This document shows, piece after piece, positions 9,871 to 24,879 of a stretch of 64,000 nucleotides of DNA (within the stretch, counting starts at the first letter, position 1; each line of letters opens with the position of its first letter). Made by a program: the position numbers and the translations under genes. This DNA is from Lithospermum erythrorhizon (Eukaryota; Streptophyta; Magnoliopsida; Boraginales; Boraginaceae). The stretch is from positions 186,001 through 250,000 of the forward strand of contig JADFUC010001367.1 in NCBI GenBank assembly GCA_019722365.1, read 5' to 3'. Under the pieces are notes generated by a model. That model had not been told where the DNA came from and did no database searches. It saw only the letters and a list, made by a program, of their open reading frames with translations.

Positions 9871-11978
9871 ATGTCTGGCAAGAAGATTGCAGTGAAATCT
9901 GAGCCCCTCACAGACTCACACTCAAAATATCGGAATGGAATCTTATTTTTTCGACTTAAATATTGTCAAATCTCATTTTGTGTCATCATACTTTGCTTTC
10001 AATTTACCTGGTTATAATTTACCTGATTATAAAATTAAGCAATATTGTATTATTAAAAAATTAAATAATACTCATATTACAAATATACATTAAAATATAA
10101 TTCATTAAATAATACTTTTGGTGCGATCATGAAAATAAAAAATATTTATTAAAATATATCAATGAAAAGATAAAATTATATTGAAATTTTATATGATCAA
10201 ATAAATTGTTGTAATAAATTAAGAAATATATATATACTCCTTTCATATTTATGATGTTAAGCAATATAAGTCTTATTAAACTATATTTGTCATTTTTTAA
10301 TCATTAAGGTTAATTTAGTGATAGAAAGTTTTCATTCATTACGTCTTTTTTTATTATGATAAAAAATAAAAATTATACTCTTTTATAATTCTAGTGATGG
10401 AGTATGATTTTTATTTGTTTGATACTATTTTATATTACTAAGATAATTCACATGATAAAAAATACAAATTATACTCTTTTATAATCTAGTGATGGAGTAT
10501 TATTTTATAATATACTTTTCTATTTGTTTGATATATTTTAGGTCATCTATATACACATGATATTTATTTGTATGATTGTGAGTTCCAGAATTGTAATGAC
10601 AAAAGACCAAATTTTTAGAAGAAAAAAAAACTAACATAAAGTCCTAGTTAAGCATATATTATCATCTAATGAATTATTTTAAATGAGGACACTCATAATC
10701 TCATCAATGACACATTGATAATTGGTTAAAAAAAATTAGAAAATCAAATTTTATGGGAACTAATTACGACCCCTCCTCGCCAGGAATGGAAAGAAATTGC
10801 AGACATTAAGAATTAATGAAGAATATATGAGAAATAATTATCAACATAGTTTATCGTCTGTTATGAATGGAAACAAATTTGACAGAAATGGAAACAAATT
10901 CCACTTTAATACTTTTGAAGAGTTTCCTTTTTGCACTTGTTGAATCTTGAAGGTGTATTTCATACAAAGATATATAGTAATCAGAAACTTCTACTCTTTG
11001 GATGTCACATTACATGTTTATTGTTGCATTATTATTATCATATGATCAATTTCATATAAATAAAGAGTTAACAAAAAAATAATATGATTTCATCAAAACA
11101 TGACGTACACTTAACCACAATACGAAACTTATTAAGAGTGAATAGATTGTTTTGAGCCAGAGAATTATTTTACATGTCGAAATTACATAAATTAAAAAAA
11201 AAAAAATCCAATTTCTTACCCTTTTGATAACAATGGTCACAATTGGCCACAACCATTGCACCAACAAATCAACATCCTTCTCCATCTTATCCTTAAACTA
11301 TTTATTTCTATACTTTATGTACTTTTATTCTTGATAGCTTTTTTTTTTGGGTGAAATAGTTGAGTATGAAACTTAAAGCGTCTTTTATCGCGATCATCGA
11401 TTGTGAGGGGGATGCATGAATTTAATCTGATAATATTTTTACCATTAGATAATAATTGGGAATACTGTTATTGTTTCTTTTCTTTTCTCTTCTCTTCTAT
11501 TCTCTTCTCCGAAGTTACAACCGTCCAATTCATTAATAACATGAAGTTCTACCTCTGCATGTGAGCTCATCACCATAATACATAACAAACAAATTCACAA
11601 GGCCACTAAGCCGACTATTACTGTAAGAACACAATCCATAAAATAAAATAATGGATAATTAAGTTTCTTGTAATATAATACGTAGTAGTAGAAATAAAAT
11701 CGATGTACTTTCTCAATTGTTGTCAATCTTCTAATCGACCAAGCATTACTTGTACCACAATTCCACTGTGAAAGGACAAATGAGGTAATACCACCAACAA
11801 ATAATGTGAAATTAGGGGGACCTCTACCTAGTAAAATCATTCTTCCAATCAATTCACAACCATAGTATATCAATCCATGCCTCAATCTATTTTAGCAATT
11901 CGCGGTTGAGCAATCAATCGTTGTCAGTTCATCAAGATTGTTGTCATTGGGATATGTTATTTGCAACAATGGTATCTA
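9871..11978. other. AT-rich intergenic DNA upstream of the GRAS pair
   Basis: No gene is supported. It contains a two-copy direct repeat (listed separately) and a pure pyrimidine tract of TTTTC/TCTTC units at about 11474-11512. Small open frames at 11052-11285 and 11595-11885 are low-complexity and resemble no family. Confidence 0.5.
10359..10530. repeat. Two-copy imperfect direct repeat
   Basis: The block GATAAAAAATA-AAATTATACTC, then TTTTATAATxCTAGTGATGG, then AGTATxATTTT and TATTTGTTTGATA occurs twice with an offset of about 96 bases (near 10359 and 10455). The copies differ by a few substitutions and small insertions. Probably a local tandem duplication. Confidence 0.7.
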
Positions 11979-12398
11979 TGTACACATAATATTTTAAGCT
12001 TTATGATATTTTACGTTCTTGTCATATAATTGATTTACGAGCATCGTTGATTCATTATAGAAGTGTATTGAAGATGAAGCTTTCCCAAACTACGGCACTT
12101 TCTCTTTTACTCGCTTTTTAGATCTGCTTAGTTTGTCTTTTTTAGATGGTGTAAGGCATTATGCGTAGATAGCCATTTATACTAGTACTTGATTAGAAGC
12201 CCAAGGTCTAACATACTAAAGTCACCATTATATCTCCTTAATTATAATTCATGATGCAGAAGAGGTGGAAATAAAACCACTAATAATTCTAATGCTTTAC
12301 AATGTATAATAGCCGTCATATTAAATCCATAATATTAGAATTAGACTTTTAGTATTCATGGACCATAATTAGATTATAATTGATTAAATAATCTAACA
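11979..12398 (-). repeat. 3' LTR of copia element A
   Basis: Aligns along its length with 20858-21267. Both contain GTCTAACATACTAAAGTCACC, TTTGTCTTTTTTAGAT and TAGAAGTGT (plus-strand wording), and end in TCTAACA, the complement of the TGTTAGA start. About 420 bases. The copies differ at many sites, so the insertion is old. Confidence 0.8.
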
Positions 12399-12920
12399 GT
12401 TTCAAAAACTTAGTCAAACATATATTGGTTTGTTGATTCACTAAATTTATAAATGCTGCACATTTTACAATTCCGTCAAAACATAACATAGACTAAACTA
12501 AGCTGGATCATAGCGGTCACCGAGTCATTGACGGCAGCAGTTCCTTCCATCCTATCCAATAATTTAATCAAAATACTTTTTTATTTGAAAAGATGTGTCT
12601 CAAATTTTTAGGGAAAAACTCTTGGTGTAAGTATCATTATAACCATACATGGCACATAACATCTAATATAGACATAATTAGGCAGAAACATAAACTTTAA
12701 TTGAATTCATAAGGATCACTTTTATTTGAGCAAAACCATTCATAAATATGTAAATATTCCTTCCAGTTAACAAGAATTTTCTATAATAACACCCACTAAT
12801 TCTAATCTTTAATGTATAATAACCATCATATTAAACCCATAATATTAGAATTATACTTTTAATCAATACATTGGACCATAATTAGTTATATTGATTAAAT
12901 AATCTAACAATCTCCCCAAC
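12399..12920 (-). repeat. Duplicated segment spanning RNase H tail, polypurine tract and LTR start
   Basis: The stretch 12240-12780 is paralleled by about 12780-13300: GACTAAACTAAGCTGGATCA, TTTAATCAAAA-TACTTTTTT, TTGAGCAAAACCATTCATAA and GAATTTTCTATAA each occur twice, offset by about 511-535 bases. The inner copy of the LTR start is at 12909, preceded on the minus strand by a good polypurine tract, GTTGGGGAGAT. The outer copy is at 12398 and has lost that purine tract. The inner LTR copy is cut to about 130 bases. Confidence 0.75.
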
Positions 12921-13289
12921 AGTCCATATATTAGTTTGATAAATTTATAAATGTGCACATTTACAAATTCCATCTTATAATATAGACTAAACTAAGCTGG
13001 ATCATGGCCAGTATAAAATGGAATTCGGCGACTTAGATTCCTTAGTATGTCAGCGAAGATAATTTAATCAAAAATACTTTTTTATTTGAGAAGATCACGA
13101 TCTGACTTTTAAGGGGAAAAACTCTTTAATGTCATTATCATTATAACCATATACATGTACATAACAATAATATAAGGCAACTTAATTAAATGACATAGAA
13201 ACTTTGAGGTGAATTAAGCCCAGGATCCAACTTTTTATTTGAGCAAAACCATTCATAAAATATATAAATATTTCCTTCGATTTAACAGA

Positions 13290-15810
<2,521 letters not shown>

Positions 15811-16439
15811 TAAACCACATAATCATCAAAAATAGCTGGTCTTTTTGTCTTGTAAAGTTTCTTGATGCTATTTCTTGTAGTTAGATTTGATGCTTGTTCA
15901 TTAAGCGATTTCATTGATAGAGACATTTATTGATAGGTTCCTTATGTAGGACACCGTTTGAGGAGAGACACTTTGATGAGAAAGCAGCTGGCTAGATGTG
16001 ATATCTCAGCACATTTTTCTTGAAATTTATATAGTTAAGTAGTTTCCCCAATCCCAGCGACATAACCATTCTCAGCCGTCGATCATTGCCGGTCTATTTG
16101 CTATCACCAAATGCTACGGTTAGGACAATAGAATATGTACCTTTTTGACTTTTCTGCATATCCGATAAAATTATCAGAGATGGTTCTTGAATCGAGCTTC
16201 TTTTCATGTGGATTATATATTCTTACTTTTTGTGACCCAAACAAGTATTATATGTTTTAAACTAGGTTTCCTTTTTGTCCAGCGATTCGCAAGGAGTTTT
16301 GTAAACAACACTTTACTAGGAACCACTACATTAAGAAAATCTGCTTCAATAGTCTTTAATGAATATGTATCACAAAGATAGAGGTATATTACTATTACTT
16401 AGCATCTTTGCTAACCATTTTTTTATTGAATCACGATTC

Positions 16440-17050
16440 CGCCTTTCAATTTTGTTGTGGTGTGCGGGCATAGTATATTGTGCTGCAATATGCCTCGAAT
16501 TTCAAGAAACTTTGTAAATGGACGAGGACATTGTCACTTTCATCGTATTTACCATAATATTCTCCTACTATCAAAGTCTCACAAACTTTACTTTTTGTAT
16601 CTAATTGCCTTTCTACCTCGTCAATGAATACTTTAAGAATGTTCAGCAGATGAGACTTTTTATGCAAATTGATATACATATCCATAACGTGAGTAATTAT
16701 CAATAAAGATAATGAAATATTTTTTCTCCATCAGATGGAACTTTAAAATGGACCACAAATATCCATGTGTATCAATTCAAGTTTGTGTTTCTTGTAGTAC
16801 TTTCATTGTATTGTGTTTGGTTTGTTTGCCTTTAATACAATCCAACACGTACATTTAGATGCATAAAATCTAATTGAGGAAGGATTTCACTTTTAACCAA
16901 CCTCGACATCGCTTTCTTTGGATATATGGTAATCTTTGATGCCCTGAAAGTAGAGTTATTATCTTGTACTGCGTTTCACTACCCGGCGGCATGTATTCGA
17001 TATTAAACAAAAGGCTGCAAATTTATAGTCGAGAATTAAAATAATCTGAA
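16440..17050 (-). pseudogene. Copia element A integrase core, broken
   Basis: The minus strand at 16703-16446 reads LLNILKVFIDEVERQLDTKS, then GEYYGKYDES, a FLKFEAYCSTIYYARTPQQN region and the family's TPQQN motif. This is the DDE catalytic region of copia integrase, in which the conserved SDRGGEYYG loop is damaged to a form lacking the first Asp. Upstream, 16870-17050 shows weak remains of the GAG-pre-integrase region. Several stops are present. Confidence 0.8.
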
Positions 17051-17399
17051 GCCATTTATTAATGTACCACAACCCGTAATAGTACTTATTCTTATACAAA
17101 GGAAAATATCACATTTTTTAAACTTGACTTTAAACATAGACTTCATCCAACTTCCCCAAGCAAACAAGATTTCTAACTTTAATTAGGATCATAAAGACAC
17201 TTTTCTAAATCTAGATGAGAACCGATTATCGAGAGATCAATCCTTGAAGTCCCGATTCATACACATGCCTTTAAATGCATTTCAATGAACAAGCCAGGGA
17301 GCCGAAGTAAGACTTGATCTTTTTAGGAACTAATAAAGGTTTTATTCGAAGCAGTTCTGCGAGGAATCTAACCACCAGGTATTATTAGGAACTTCAACA

Positions 17400-18290
17400 A
17401 GGTTTGATTCGAAACAAACAGAAACAAGGTAAGTACGCTCTTTTGAACCATTCCTTTCTTTTAAAGGCAATCATGCTTGATGTCGGCCTTCTTCTGAGGG
17501 AAATGCTTGTGATATTTTTTCTGGTCTCGTTGACTTTCAATTTGGAATTTTTGTCGTTACCTTTGGAGTTTTGCCTTTCAGCACTGACATTCTTTTCCAC
17601 TGATTTAGCCTTGCTACGGCTCGCTTTATGGATAATGACATGGATAGAGTGATCTTTTATTTTCTTCTTCGCTCCTCTTGAACTAATGTGATTAATAGTT
17701 TCTTAGAAGTTCCATTTTCCTTTAAGTGTTATAGTTCACTTGGAACCGGCTAAATTCGGGAGAGTGAGTTGATGATAAAGCCCGAACGAGAAATATCTCG
17801 CTCGATTCCATACCCATAGTCCCTTAACTTTTAGCTTCTTTTATTAGACATACTTTAGTTACATGATCATGAATGGGGTTTAGACCGATCAAACTTAATG
17901 AGTAGATGAGACTCGCTCATAAGAGTTCCCAATGAACTTATCCGCAATTTCGATTAGGAAGCACTCTTTCGCTTTCATGAGAATTCCGTTACATTCTTAG
18001 TTTAGGCATAGATGAAGCTTAACATTTTTCAGCCATCGTCATAAACATCAAATTCAGAAAGCTAAGCCAAAATTAGGCGTTTCCCCGAGATTCATAAAGA
18101 TATTTTTCATCTTGATTGCTAGTCTCATTAATGGCATCGGGAATTTGAGTACGTATTGTGCATAATCCAAATACATTACTCCAAGATAAAAATGTATTTG
18201 TTTTGACCATTCAGCATAGTTCAGACCATTGAATTTGATCATGGTATTGTCTAAAGAAAATAAATTTGTAGAAGCTGCAAACATGATTCA
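17400..18290 (-). pseudogene. Copia element A gag, broken
   Basis: From an ATG at 18284 the minus strand reads MIKFNGLNYAEWSKQIHFYL, then a GVMYLDYA segment, matching the start of copia gag polyproteins of the UBN2 type (LNGxNYxxWxxxIxxYL). The frame breaks after about 70 residues. The continuation to about 17400 is Lys/Ser-rich and without a clear zinc knuckle. Confidence 0.65.
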
Positions 18291-18529
18291 AACTTGTATA
18301 TTAACACTTTGAGTTACTATAATAGATTCAAACTTTAATAACATATATAAGTTTATCTTTTTGCAATCCTTAAACATGTAACCTTTAACCAAACATATCA
18401 ACTAAATATATTTATTAACAACTTTAATCATATGCAAAAATTTTCCCGTAGGCATAATGATAATGAATTCAAATGTACATGTTAAGAAACATTATAATCA
18501 TGTACAATCGATAATATGTCTAATTAACT

Positions 18530-18880
18530 TCAATAGTTAGGCCATTTTGGTGACTAACAAGCTCGAACATATTAGACATTTTTTTTCTTTTCAAATATAA
18601 TAAGATATAACGTCTATTTAACAATTAGTTTGACCACTTTGGTGACTAGTAAATAATTTCAACAGACAACTTTAATAATATCTCAAAATATTATTATCCA
18701 AAATATTTTGAAACAAATTATCTATTTAATCATTTATCTTGGCCACTTTGGTGACTAACAAGTTCCTTAAATAAATAGATATAAAAAGTCAATGTTCAAA
18801 AATTTGTGCAACTACATAATGAGATAAAATATCTATTTCACCTTTTAGTTTGGTGACTAGCAAACTATTTTAATAATAAT
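18530..18880. repeat. Minisatellite-like repeat in the leader of copia element A
   Basis: A phrase of the form GGCCACTTTGGTGACTAACAAG occurs at about 18541, 18631, 18742 and, shortened to TTTGGTGACTAGCAAAC, at 18849. The first, third and fourth copies are followed by divergent AT-rich sequence that again includes 'ATATCTATTTAA' type words. Spacing is roughly 90-115 bases. Lying between gag and the 5' LTR, it is probably an expanded leader repeat of the retrotransposon. Confidence 0.6.
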
Positions 18881-19467
18881 TAAACCAACTTTAATATGTT
18901 TACACATTTCTTTTCCATTATATATAAAAATCCCTGATACTCATTTATAAAAGAAACTATGTAAAACAATAAGCATGTGTGTATAAATAATGCACATTAA
19001 CTTTATCAAATAATTGACCAACATATATATTTCTTATGTTATATATTACAATAACAATAAATCTTTATTATCAGAGATATAGTCAATGTATTTAATATGC
19101 ATCATGCGGAAGCAATAAAATAATTTAGAATTCAAAACGAAGGATAATATTGAATACATACATAACTTGACATTTTACACATTACATCGCGTTATTTCTT
19201 GATCATTCTAATCATATCTCATTAACATAATTGGACAACAATTCAGTTGGTATGTAAATGTTTATTACATTGCTATGTTTGCTCCGACTCGATATGACCT
19301 TTGTTATATTAAATTGCACCAAAAGAACTTTGCCACGGTAACCTCATTTTTAAATCATGCAAATAAACTATTCGCCATATCATTGATTAATTTATATGGT
19401 AATACCTTTTTATAGAAAGATGTTTAGATTTGCGCATTTCATTTACCCAATATATATATTAATTTGA

Positions 19468-20782
19468 ATGTGATAAAATATAAATGGAGAATTTTATTGA
19501 TGAATTGCTTGAATATAAATGACAATAATGTGTCTTATTTATAAAGGACCTGAGGAAGTAGCCATCGTGACATTAAACTAGCGTAGTATAACCTCCGAGG
19601 AATATCCAAGATATCTAGATGGGTAGGAAACATCGAATTACTCACAAATAACTACCACGAGCTAAAGTAATTTGTTAGAATTTTTTTTTATGAGTTTGCA
19701 ACAATAATAATGACAATAATAGTAAAAAAAAACATGAGCGGAAATACGTTGCCGGAGCATCGGTAGAAAACCAAACGTTGGCGGTAGAACGTTGCCAGAA
19801 AACAAAACCATTGACGGAAGAACATCGTCGAGGAATACCCTTTATTTCGGGGAATGCCATTCTTTTCAAACTGTCGGACTTTTGTCTGAGACGCCTTTTT
19901 CAAACAATTCAAAATTATAACAAAAAATAGCTATTAAGGCATTCATTCTTTTCGGGCACAGCCGGACTTTAGGCCACGGGGGGGAGGCCCTTTTGAACCG
20001 CTTCAAAATTGCAAGACTAACGAGCAGCCCTTTTTTCGAACCTCGTCAAGCTGTGTCAATTGGGAACTCCAACCCGCGATGTTCAGACCTTGGAGTCGCT
20101 ATTAATACTTGGCAGCAAATATAAAAAAATAAGCGATATGCTACTCACAGAATCTCAATTTATCTTGAACTCCTCTCACTTGAGGAAGCGAAACAAATAT
20201 CCAACATGTAATTTGATTATAAAAAAAAAATCAAATATCGAACAAATAATTTAAACCATCTATCCATCGATACAACAATGCGATAGTCCCAACTCCCAAC
20301 CACTATAGCTACGTATTTTAGTACTCCAAAATCTAAAAAAAAAAAGGGGGACCAATAATTAATGGCCATAAAAATAGACAAACCTAAATAACAAAGTTAC
20401 CAAGAGAATACTTGGATGAACAAAAGGTCAATCTATGACCAATAATAAGAATAAACTAGAAAGAAACAAAATTATGAATTGTCATCCGAACAGAAGAAAA
20501 AAAAACAACTAAAAAGAAATATGGATGTCTAAGTGGCTATTGTAGTAGTGAGCCTTGAAGTCAAAATTTAAAGATAAAACTAGATTTGATAGCATGATAA
20601 AATATAAATAGAAAATTTTAATGTTGAATTGCTTGAATATAAATTATTATAGTGTCTTATTTATAGAGGACACGGAGTAGCAGCAAAGACATTAAACTGG
20701 CACAGTGTAACATCAAAATATCCAAGATCACCGGAGATGGGTAGGAATTTCGTCAATTCTCACAATAGAATGTCGTAATCGG
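19468..20782 (-). mobile_element. Candidate short LTR element nested in the leader of copia element A
   Basis: Two direct repeats of about 185 bases, 19468-19650 and about 20594-20780, share GATAAAATATAAATxGA, GAATTGCTTGAATATAAAT, GTGTCTTATTTATA and GATGGGTAGGAA (plus-strand wording). On the minus strand each starts TGTGAG and carries a TATA-like TATAAATAAGACAC. Just after the upstream copy, TGCTATCAAATC resembles the tRNA-iMet primer site TGGTATCAGAGC. The 0.9-kb interior codes for nothing recognisable. A TRIM-like nested element is plausible; a simple duplication of leader sequence is the alternative. Confidence 0.45.
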
Positions 20783-20842
20783 AAATGAATTCATGATTAT
20801 AAAAACAAATACATTGAATGAACATATGAAAGAGTATTTAAC

Positions 20843-20857
20843 CATGTTTTGATATCA
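20843..20857 (-). other. Primer-binding site of copia element A, mutated
   Basis: Minus-strand TGATATCAAAACATGG directly follows the 5' LTR and differs from the common plant copia primer site TGGTATCAGAGC mainly by G-to-A changes, as expected for decay of methylated DNA. It fixes the LTR boundary near 20858. Confidence 0.55.
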
Positions 20858-21267
20858 AGATTTAGTATAATACTTTTAACTTTTTAGGATTTTTACTCTT
20901 GTGTCATATAATTCGATATACGAAACGTACATGATCAATTATAGAAGTGTGATGAAGATGAGCTTTTAGCTTAGCACATCTCTTTTCTCTGCTCTTAAAT
21001 CTTTTTGATTTGTCTTTTTTAGATAGTATAAGACATGTACATAGATAGGCCATTTTATATAGTACTTCAAGTTCAAGCCAAAAGTCTAACATACTAAAGT
21101 CACCCATTATGTCTCACTTGGTATAATTTCATGGGTAGAGAGGGTGGAAACAATACCCACTAATTATAATCTTTAATGTATAATAATCATCATATTAACC
21201 CATAACATTAGAATTAGACTTTTAGTATTACATGGACCATAATTATAATTAATTAAATAATCTAACA
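20858..21267 (-). repeat. 5' LTR of copia element A
   Basis: About 410 bases, starting TGTTAGATTATTTAAT on the minus strand and matching 11979-12398. TACTATATAAAATGG at about 21055-21069 is a likely LTR TATA box. The flank 21268-21272 (ATCTG) is the candidate target-site duplication. Confidence 0.8.
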
Positions 21268-21272
21268 ATCTG

Positions 21273-22438
21273 ATGTCAATTTAAACTATGAATTTCAAGA
21301 AGTTTTTTATTTCAAATTCTCTGAAGTAACATGAGTTTAATACACTATCCAACTGAAAATGAAGATAATGCAATTAGATTTTACAAAAAAACCACTTCTA
21401 AATTTTAGAATATTCTATCTTTAATATTTATTACTAATAACGATTTCTATTGCTCTGACAATGGAAAATGCTCTAATAAGTAGTTTTTCCCTATTTGCTT
21501 AAGACGTTTTTATTTGTTGATTTCTTTTGTTTTGCTTTCATTTAGTGGGTATTAGTAAATATTGAATATAAAACATACCATTTTAATATTGATCGAGAAA
21601 TACTCCGTATTTGACATTACTATTCAATTGAATCATTAAGAAATTATTGAATTAATTACTCCGTATTATACTGCGTATTATTATAACTAAATCAAGGAAA
21701 TAATGTGGATGGTGTAGACTGAAGAGAATACATCCACTTGGTGAGAGATTGCGAGTGTGACACATAAATTTTTGTATTGTATTAGTTCGTTGACTATGTT
21801 AGAAAATGACTCATTTCTAACATAAGAACCGATCGGCGAACATATGGGTTCATAAAATGAGTATTTCATGTTTTTTAGTCACGATTTTTTGTTTTTAAAA
21901 TTACTTTATATTTAGTATAGAAAATTATAGTCTATATTTTAATGTCTTTTTTGTCTACTTTTAACATTAGGTGAATTATCAATGACGTGAAAGTATAGTT
22001 TGATTAATTGTCGTTCTACATTTGATATCTTTTTTAGTATTTTTCGTTTTATTAATCATGTGTAAATATTTAGAAATATAAGCCCAAAGAATGGAGAGAG
22101 TACTATTAATACAAGCCAGCTCATTAATCCCATTCACTTGATTGCCAAAAATCGAATTCCACTTACAAAAGAATATTTAAGTATAACCACCTTATACTGA
22201 GTATGACAAAGTATGAGAGATGGTTTATATCATCATGAATTACACCTATTTCGACTTTAATTTGTTAAATTTTAATGAAGGTAGTATTAATTTGTTATAG
22301 TTTGTCATTTGTGCCAATTGACATGCATTGTATGTGGTGGCCTTTTAAATTGTCAAGGTCTTGATATGTATGATCGGGGTATTTTAATGAGTTAGATGAA
22401 TTTAATACATTTTTCTTAAACCTCGAATATGTGAGGGT
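21273..22438. other. AT-rich intergenic DNA
   Basis: No gene or complete element seen. TACTCCGTATT-type words at 21601 and 21658, frequent in Stowaway-like MITE debris, occur without matching ends. Confidence 0.4.
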
Positions 22439-24486
22439 CACTACTAAAAAAAGTAATTTTTAATACTTTAATTAAATAGTAGCTATTATCGATAATACAT
22501 AGGAAATAGTATTTTCGCTACTGTAATATTACTATTTGCTATTGTTTGTAAAAGGTAAGAATAAGTCTGCGTAGCTAAAAAATTGTTACTGTAAAAATCA
22601 GTAGCAAAATCTATTTGCTACTGTTATGATATATTTTTACTATCTTTATAATACAGTAGCAATTACATATATTCATAATTAAAAATATATATATAAAATA
22701 GCATACTTTACTAATATGCTCTTTTGCAACATGTTATAAGGCATAGTAAATAATAATTATTTGTGACTATAATTTTCATTTTTACTACTTTCATGTAACG
22801 TAGCAATTGAATATCACATTTACAAAAAAAAAATACAATTATAAAATAAATATACTTCTACAAAATAAATTAACATTTCATTGAAATCATTTTTCATTAA
22901 TATACATATAATAGTCATAAATAAATACACCGAAATCCATTCACAATTATTTAAATTTGAAACTATCTACCACCATCCAATTAAAAAAGCACAAATGAAT
23001 TACTAATTATCTAACAAAATATAACGAATAACAAATACCCCATTATTTTGACCGTCTTCTAAACCATCTTAAGAAAACACATATGAAAGAAATTACGGAA
23101 TTCCATAAGCATCCAACTAAAAGCACTACTTCTCCATCCAACCAAGGCACTAGTTCTCAATGACCTGAAACAAATAGATATTAATGTTAAAAATATTAAA
23201 GTATAAAATTTAAGAGTAGAAATATATCATAAAAATTATGATTATATAAACATACAAAACTGAGGAGTCAGTTCACGGACTTACATCGCAAATGTGTCAA
23301 TCAACATATTTCTTATAGGCTTGTCCAAGTGTTCGAGTCCCACAGTATGGCCTCATTAAATGGTAATTAGGTTCTATCACTTTCTTAATATAAACCTTCT
23401 AAAACTAAGGTCCCAATGGAACCTCAAAAAGTACATCAATTGGTGTCATAGAAATCACAACACATATTGCAACAGCATCCTTTGGTATTCTATGACGAAG
23501 TAGTAATACCTCTTTCCCAACCTAAAATAAAAATATAATTTATTGCAGATGGAATCCTTTCATCCAATTACAAAACTTAAAATTCAAATCAAATAAAAAA
23601 TTTAGGAACAAACTTGAATGAAAATGTACACAACAATAATAGTCATCACAAGAATCTCTAAATTTTTTTTTTTAATATTACTCTACTCATAGGTTTGCAC
23701 CGTGTAATCAATGATCAATAATATATACAATAAGGTGTAAAAATAATGTATACTATACTTTTGAAAATATGTACTAATTAATAGGAGACTTAAAATATAC
23801 TATTTGTTTAGAATTATAGGTTTACTAGTCATTTACTAGACTAGCAAGTGTATCTCTGTTTCAGAATTCTCGAAATAATGCATTACTAGTAGTATTATAG
23901 TTTGTAAGGTACATGCAAACACCCGTCTTTTGGACCTGAAAGATATAACTTAAACTAACATAAATTCAACTTCGAACAATAAATCAATCAGCAAGATAAC
24001 ATTATTAATGAACACATTACACTTTTTCTGAATTGGCATGTACCTCAAAGATTGTTTCTTTAAATAGATGCATGTTCCCATTTTTAGTTAAATTAGGGAC
24101 CTGAAGATAACATATATGTGAATATAATATATCAAAAATATTATTTTGAACCTTTATAATTAGGGGGAAAATTAATAAAGGGAGTTGAGTTAAAATTTTA
24201 AATCACCAAATTAAGATTTCTTACCTGGTTCGAAGAAAGAACAAATTGATTCTTGTTGTTATGGAAAATATCCCAAAGTGCTAGACATAGGTTGTTCACA
24301 TGATCTCGAACCATTTTGCATCTAAGCACAACTTAATTATTTTCTCATTTCAAATTAAAAGAATTTGCTACAAAACTTGACTTTTTGCTACGGTAAACGT
24401 AAACATAGAAAAATATGTGCTTTTGCAACTTCTACCGTAACCGTAGTAAATAGTTCTAGTAGCAAATGACACTTTTTCTACTAGTG
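22439..24486. mobile_element. Non-autonomous CACTA (En/Spm) DNA transposon
   Basis: The ends are CACTACTAAAAAAAGT at 22439 and, read inward from 24486, CACTAGTAGAAAAAGTGTCA: matching CACTA-type terminal inverted repeats. Both subterminal regions carry many copies of TAGCAA/TTGCTACT words (22480-22810 and 24360-24470), the typical subterminal transposase-binding clusters. The flanking triplets are GGT and GGG, so the 3-base target duplication is imperfect. Length is 2048 bases and no transposase is encoded. A minus-strand segment at about 23300-23530 (listed separately) resembles an En/Spm-associated protein. Cut-and-paste transposition would need a transposase supplied elsewhere. Confidence 0.85.
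23300..23530 (-). pseudogene. En/Spm-associated protein C-terminal fragment inside the CACTA element
   Basis: The minus strand translates, with one stop, to a KDAVAICVVISMTPID segment, then VLFEVPLGP and KVIEPNYHLMRPYCGTRTLG. This resembles the conserved C-terminal part of plant Ptta/En-Spm-associated proteins (change-of-promoter-like 'SxNP...V.GxxLG...RPYG' pattern). It is short and interrupted, so it is a remnant. Confidence 0.45.
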
Positions 24487-24879
24487 GGGATAACATTATA
24501 AATAAGCCTATAATTAATACGGAGTATAATCGTTAGATTGTATTAATAGTCATCTCATATCTACTACTTATAAAAATGAAATTTTAATTAGAGTTATCGC
24601 AATGATAATTATTGAATTTGAAATATTGATTTAATCTAAATGCCTAAACTCAAATAATTATTGGAGCGTAATAAAGTATTGTATGTAGATACTTAGAATT
24701 TGAAAAGCGCATTAGTTTTTAAAATTGTTTTTAGCGCCATTAGTCTATTTAAATAGCACGATCTTTGTTAGCATTCAAATATTTAAGGCTTTTGGTATAA
24801 GTCTAGCCCGCTAAAATAACCACTTAGCCTTCAGCCAGCTCGCTCGGTTGATTCGTGTTAGAGTATTTGGTGTTTGGTG

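Noticed and set aside
18530..18880. CRISPR-like regularly spaced repeats
   Set aside because: Cores vary, spacing is irregular, and the setting is a plant retrotransposon leader.
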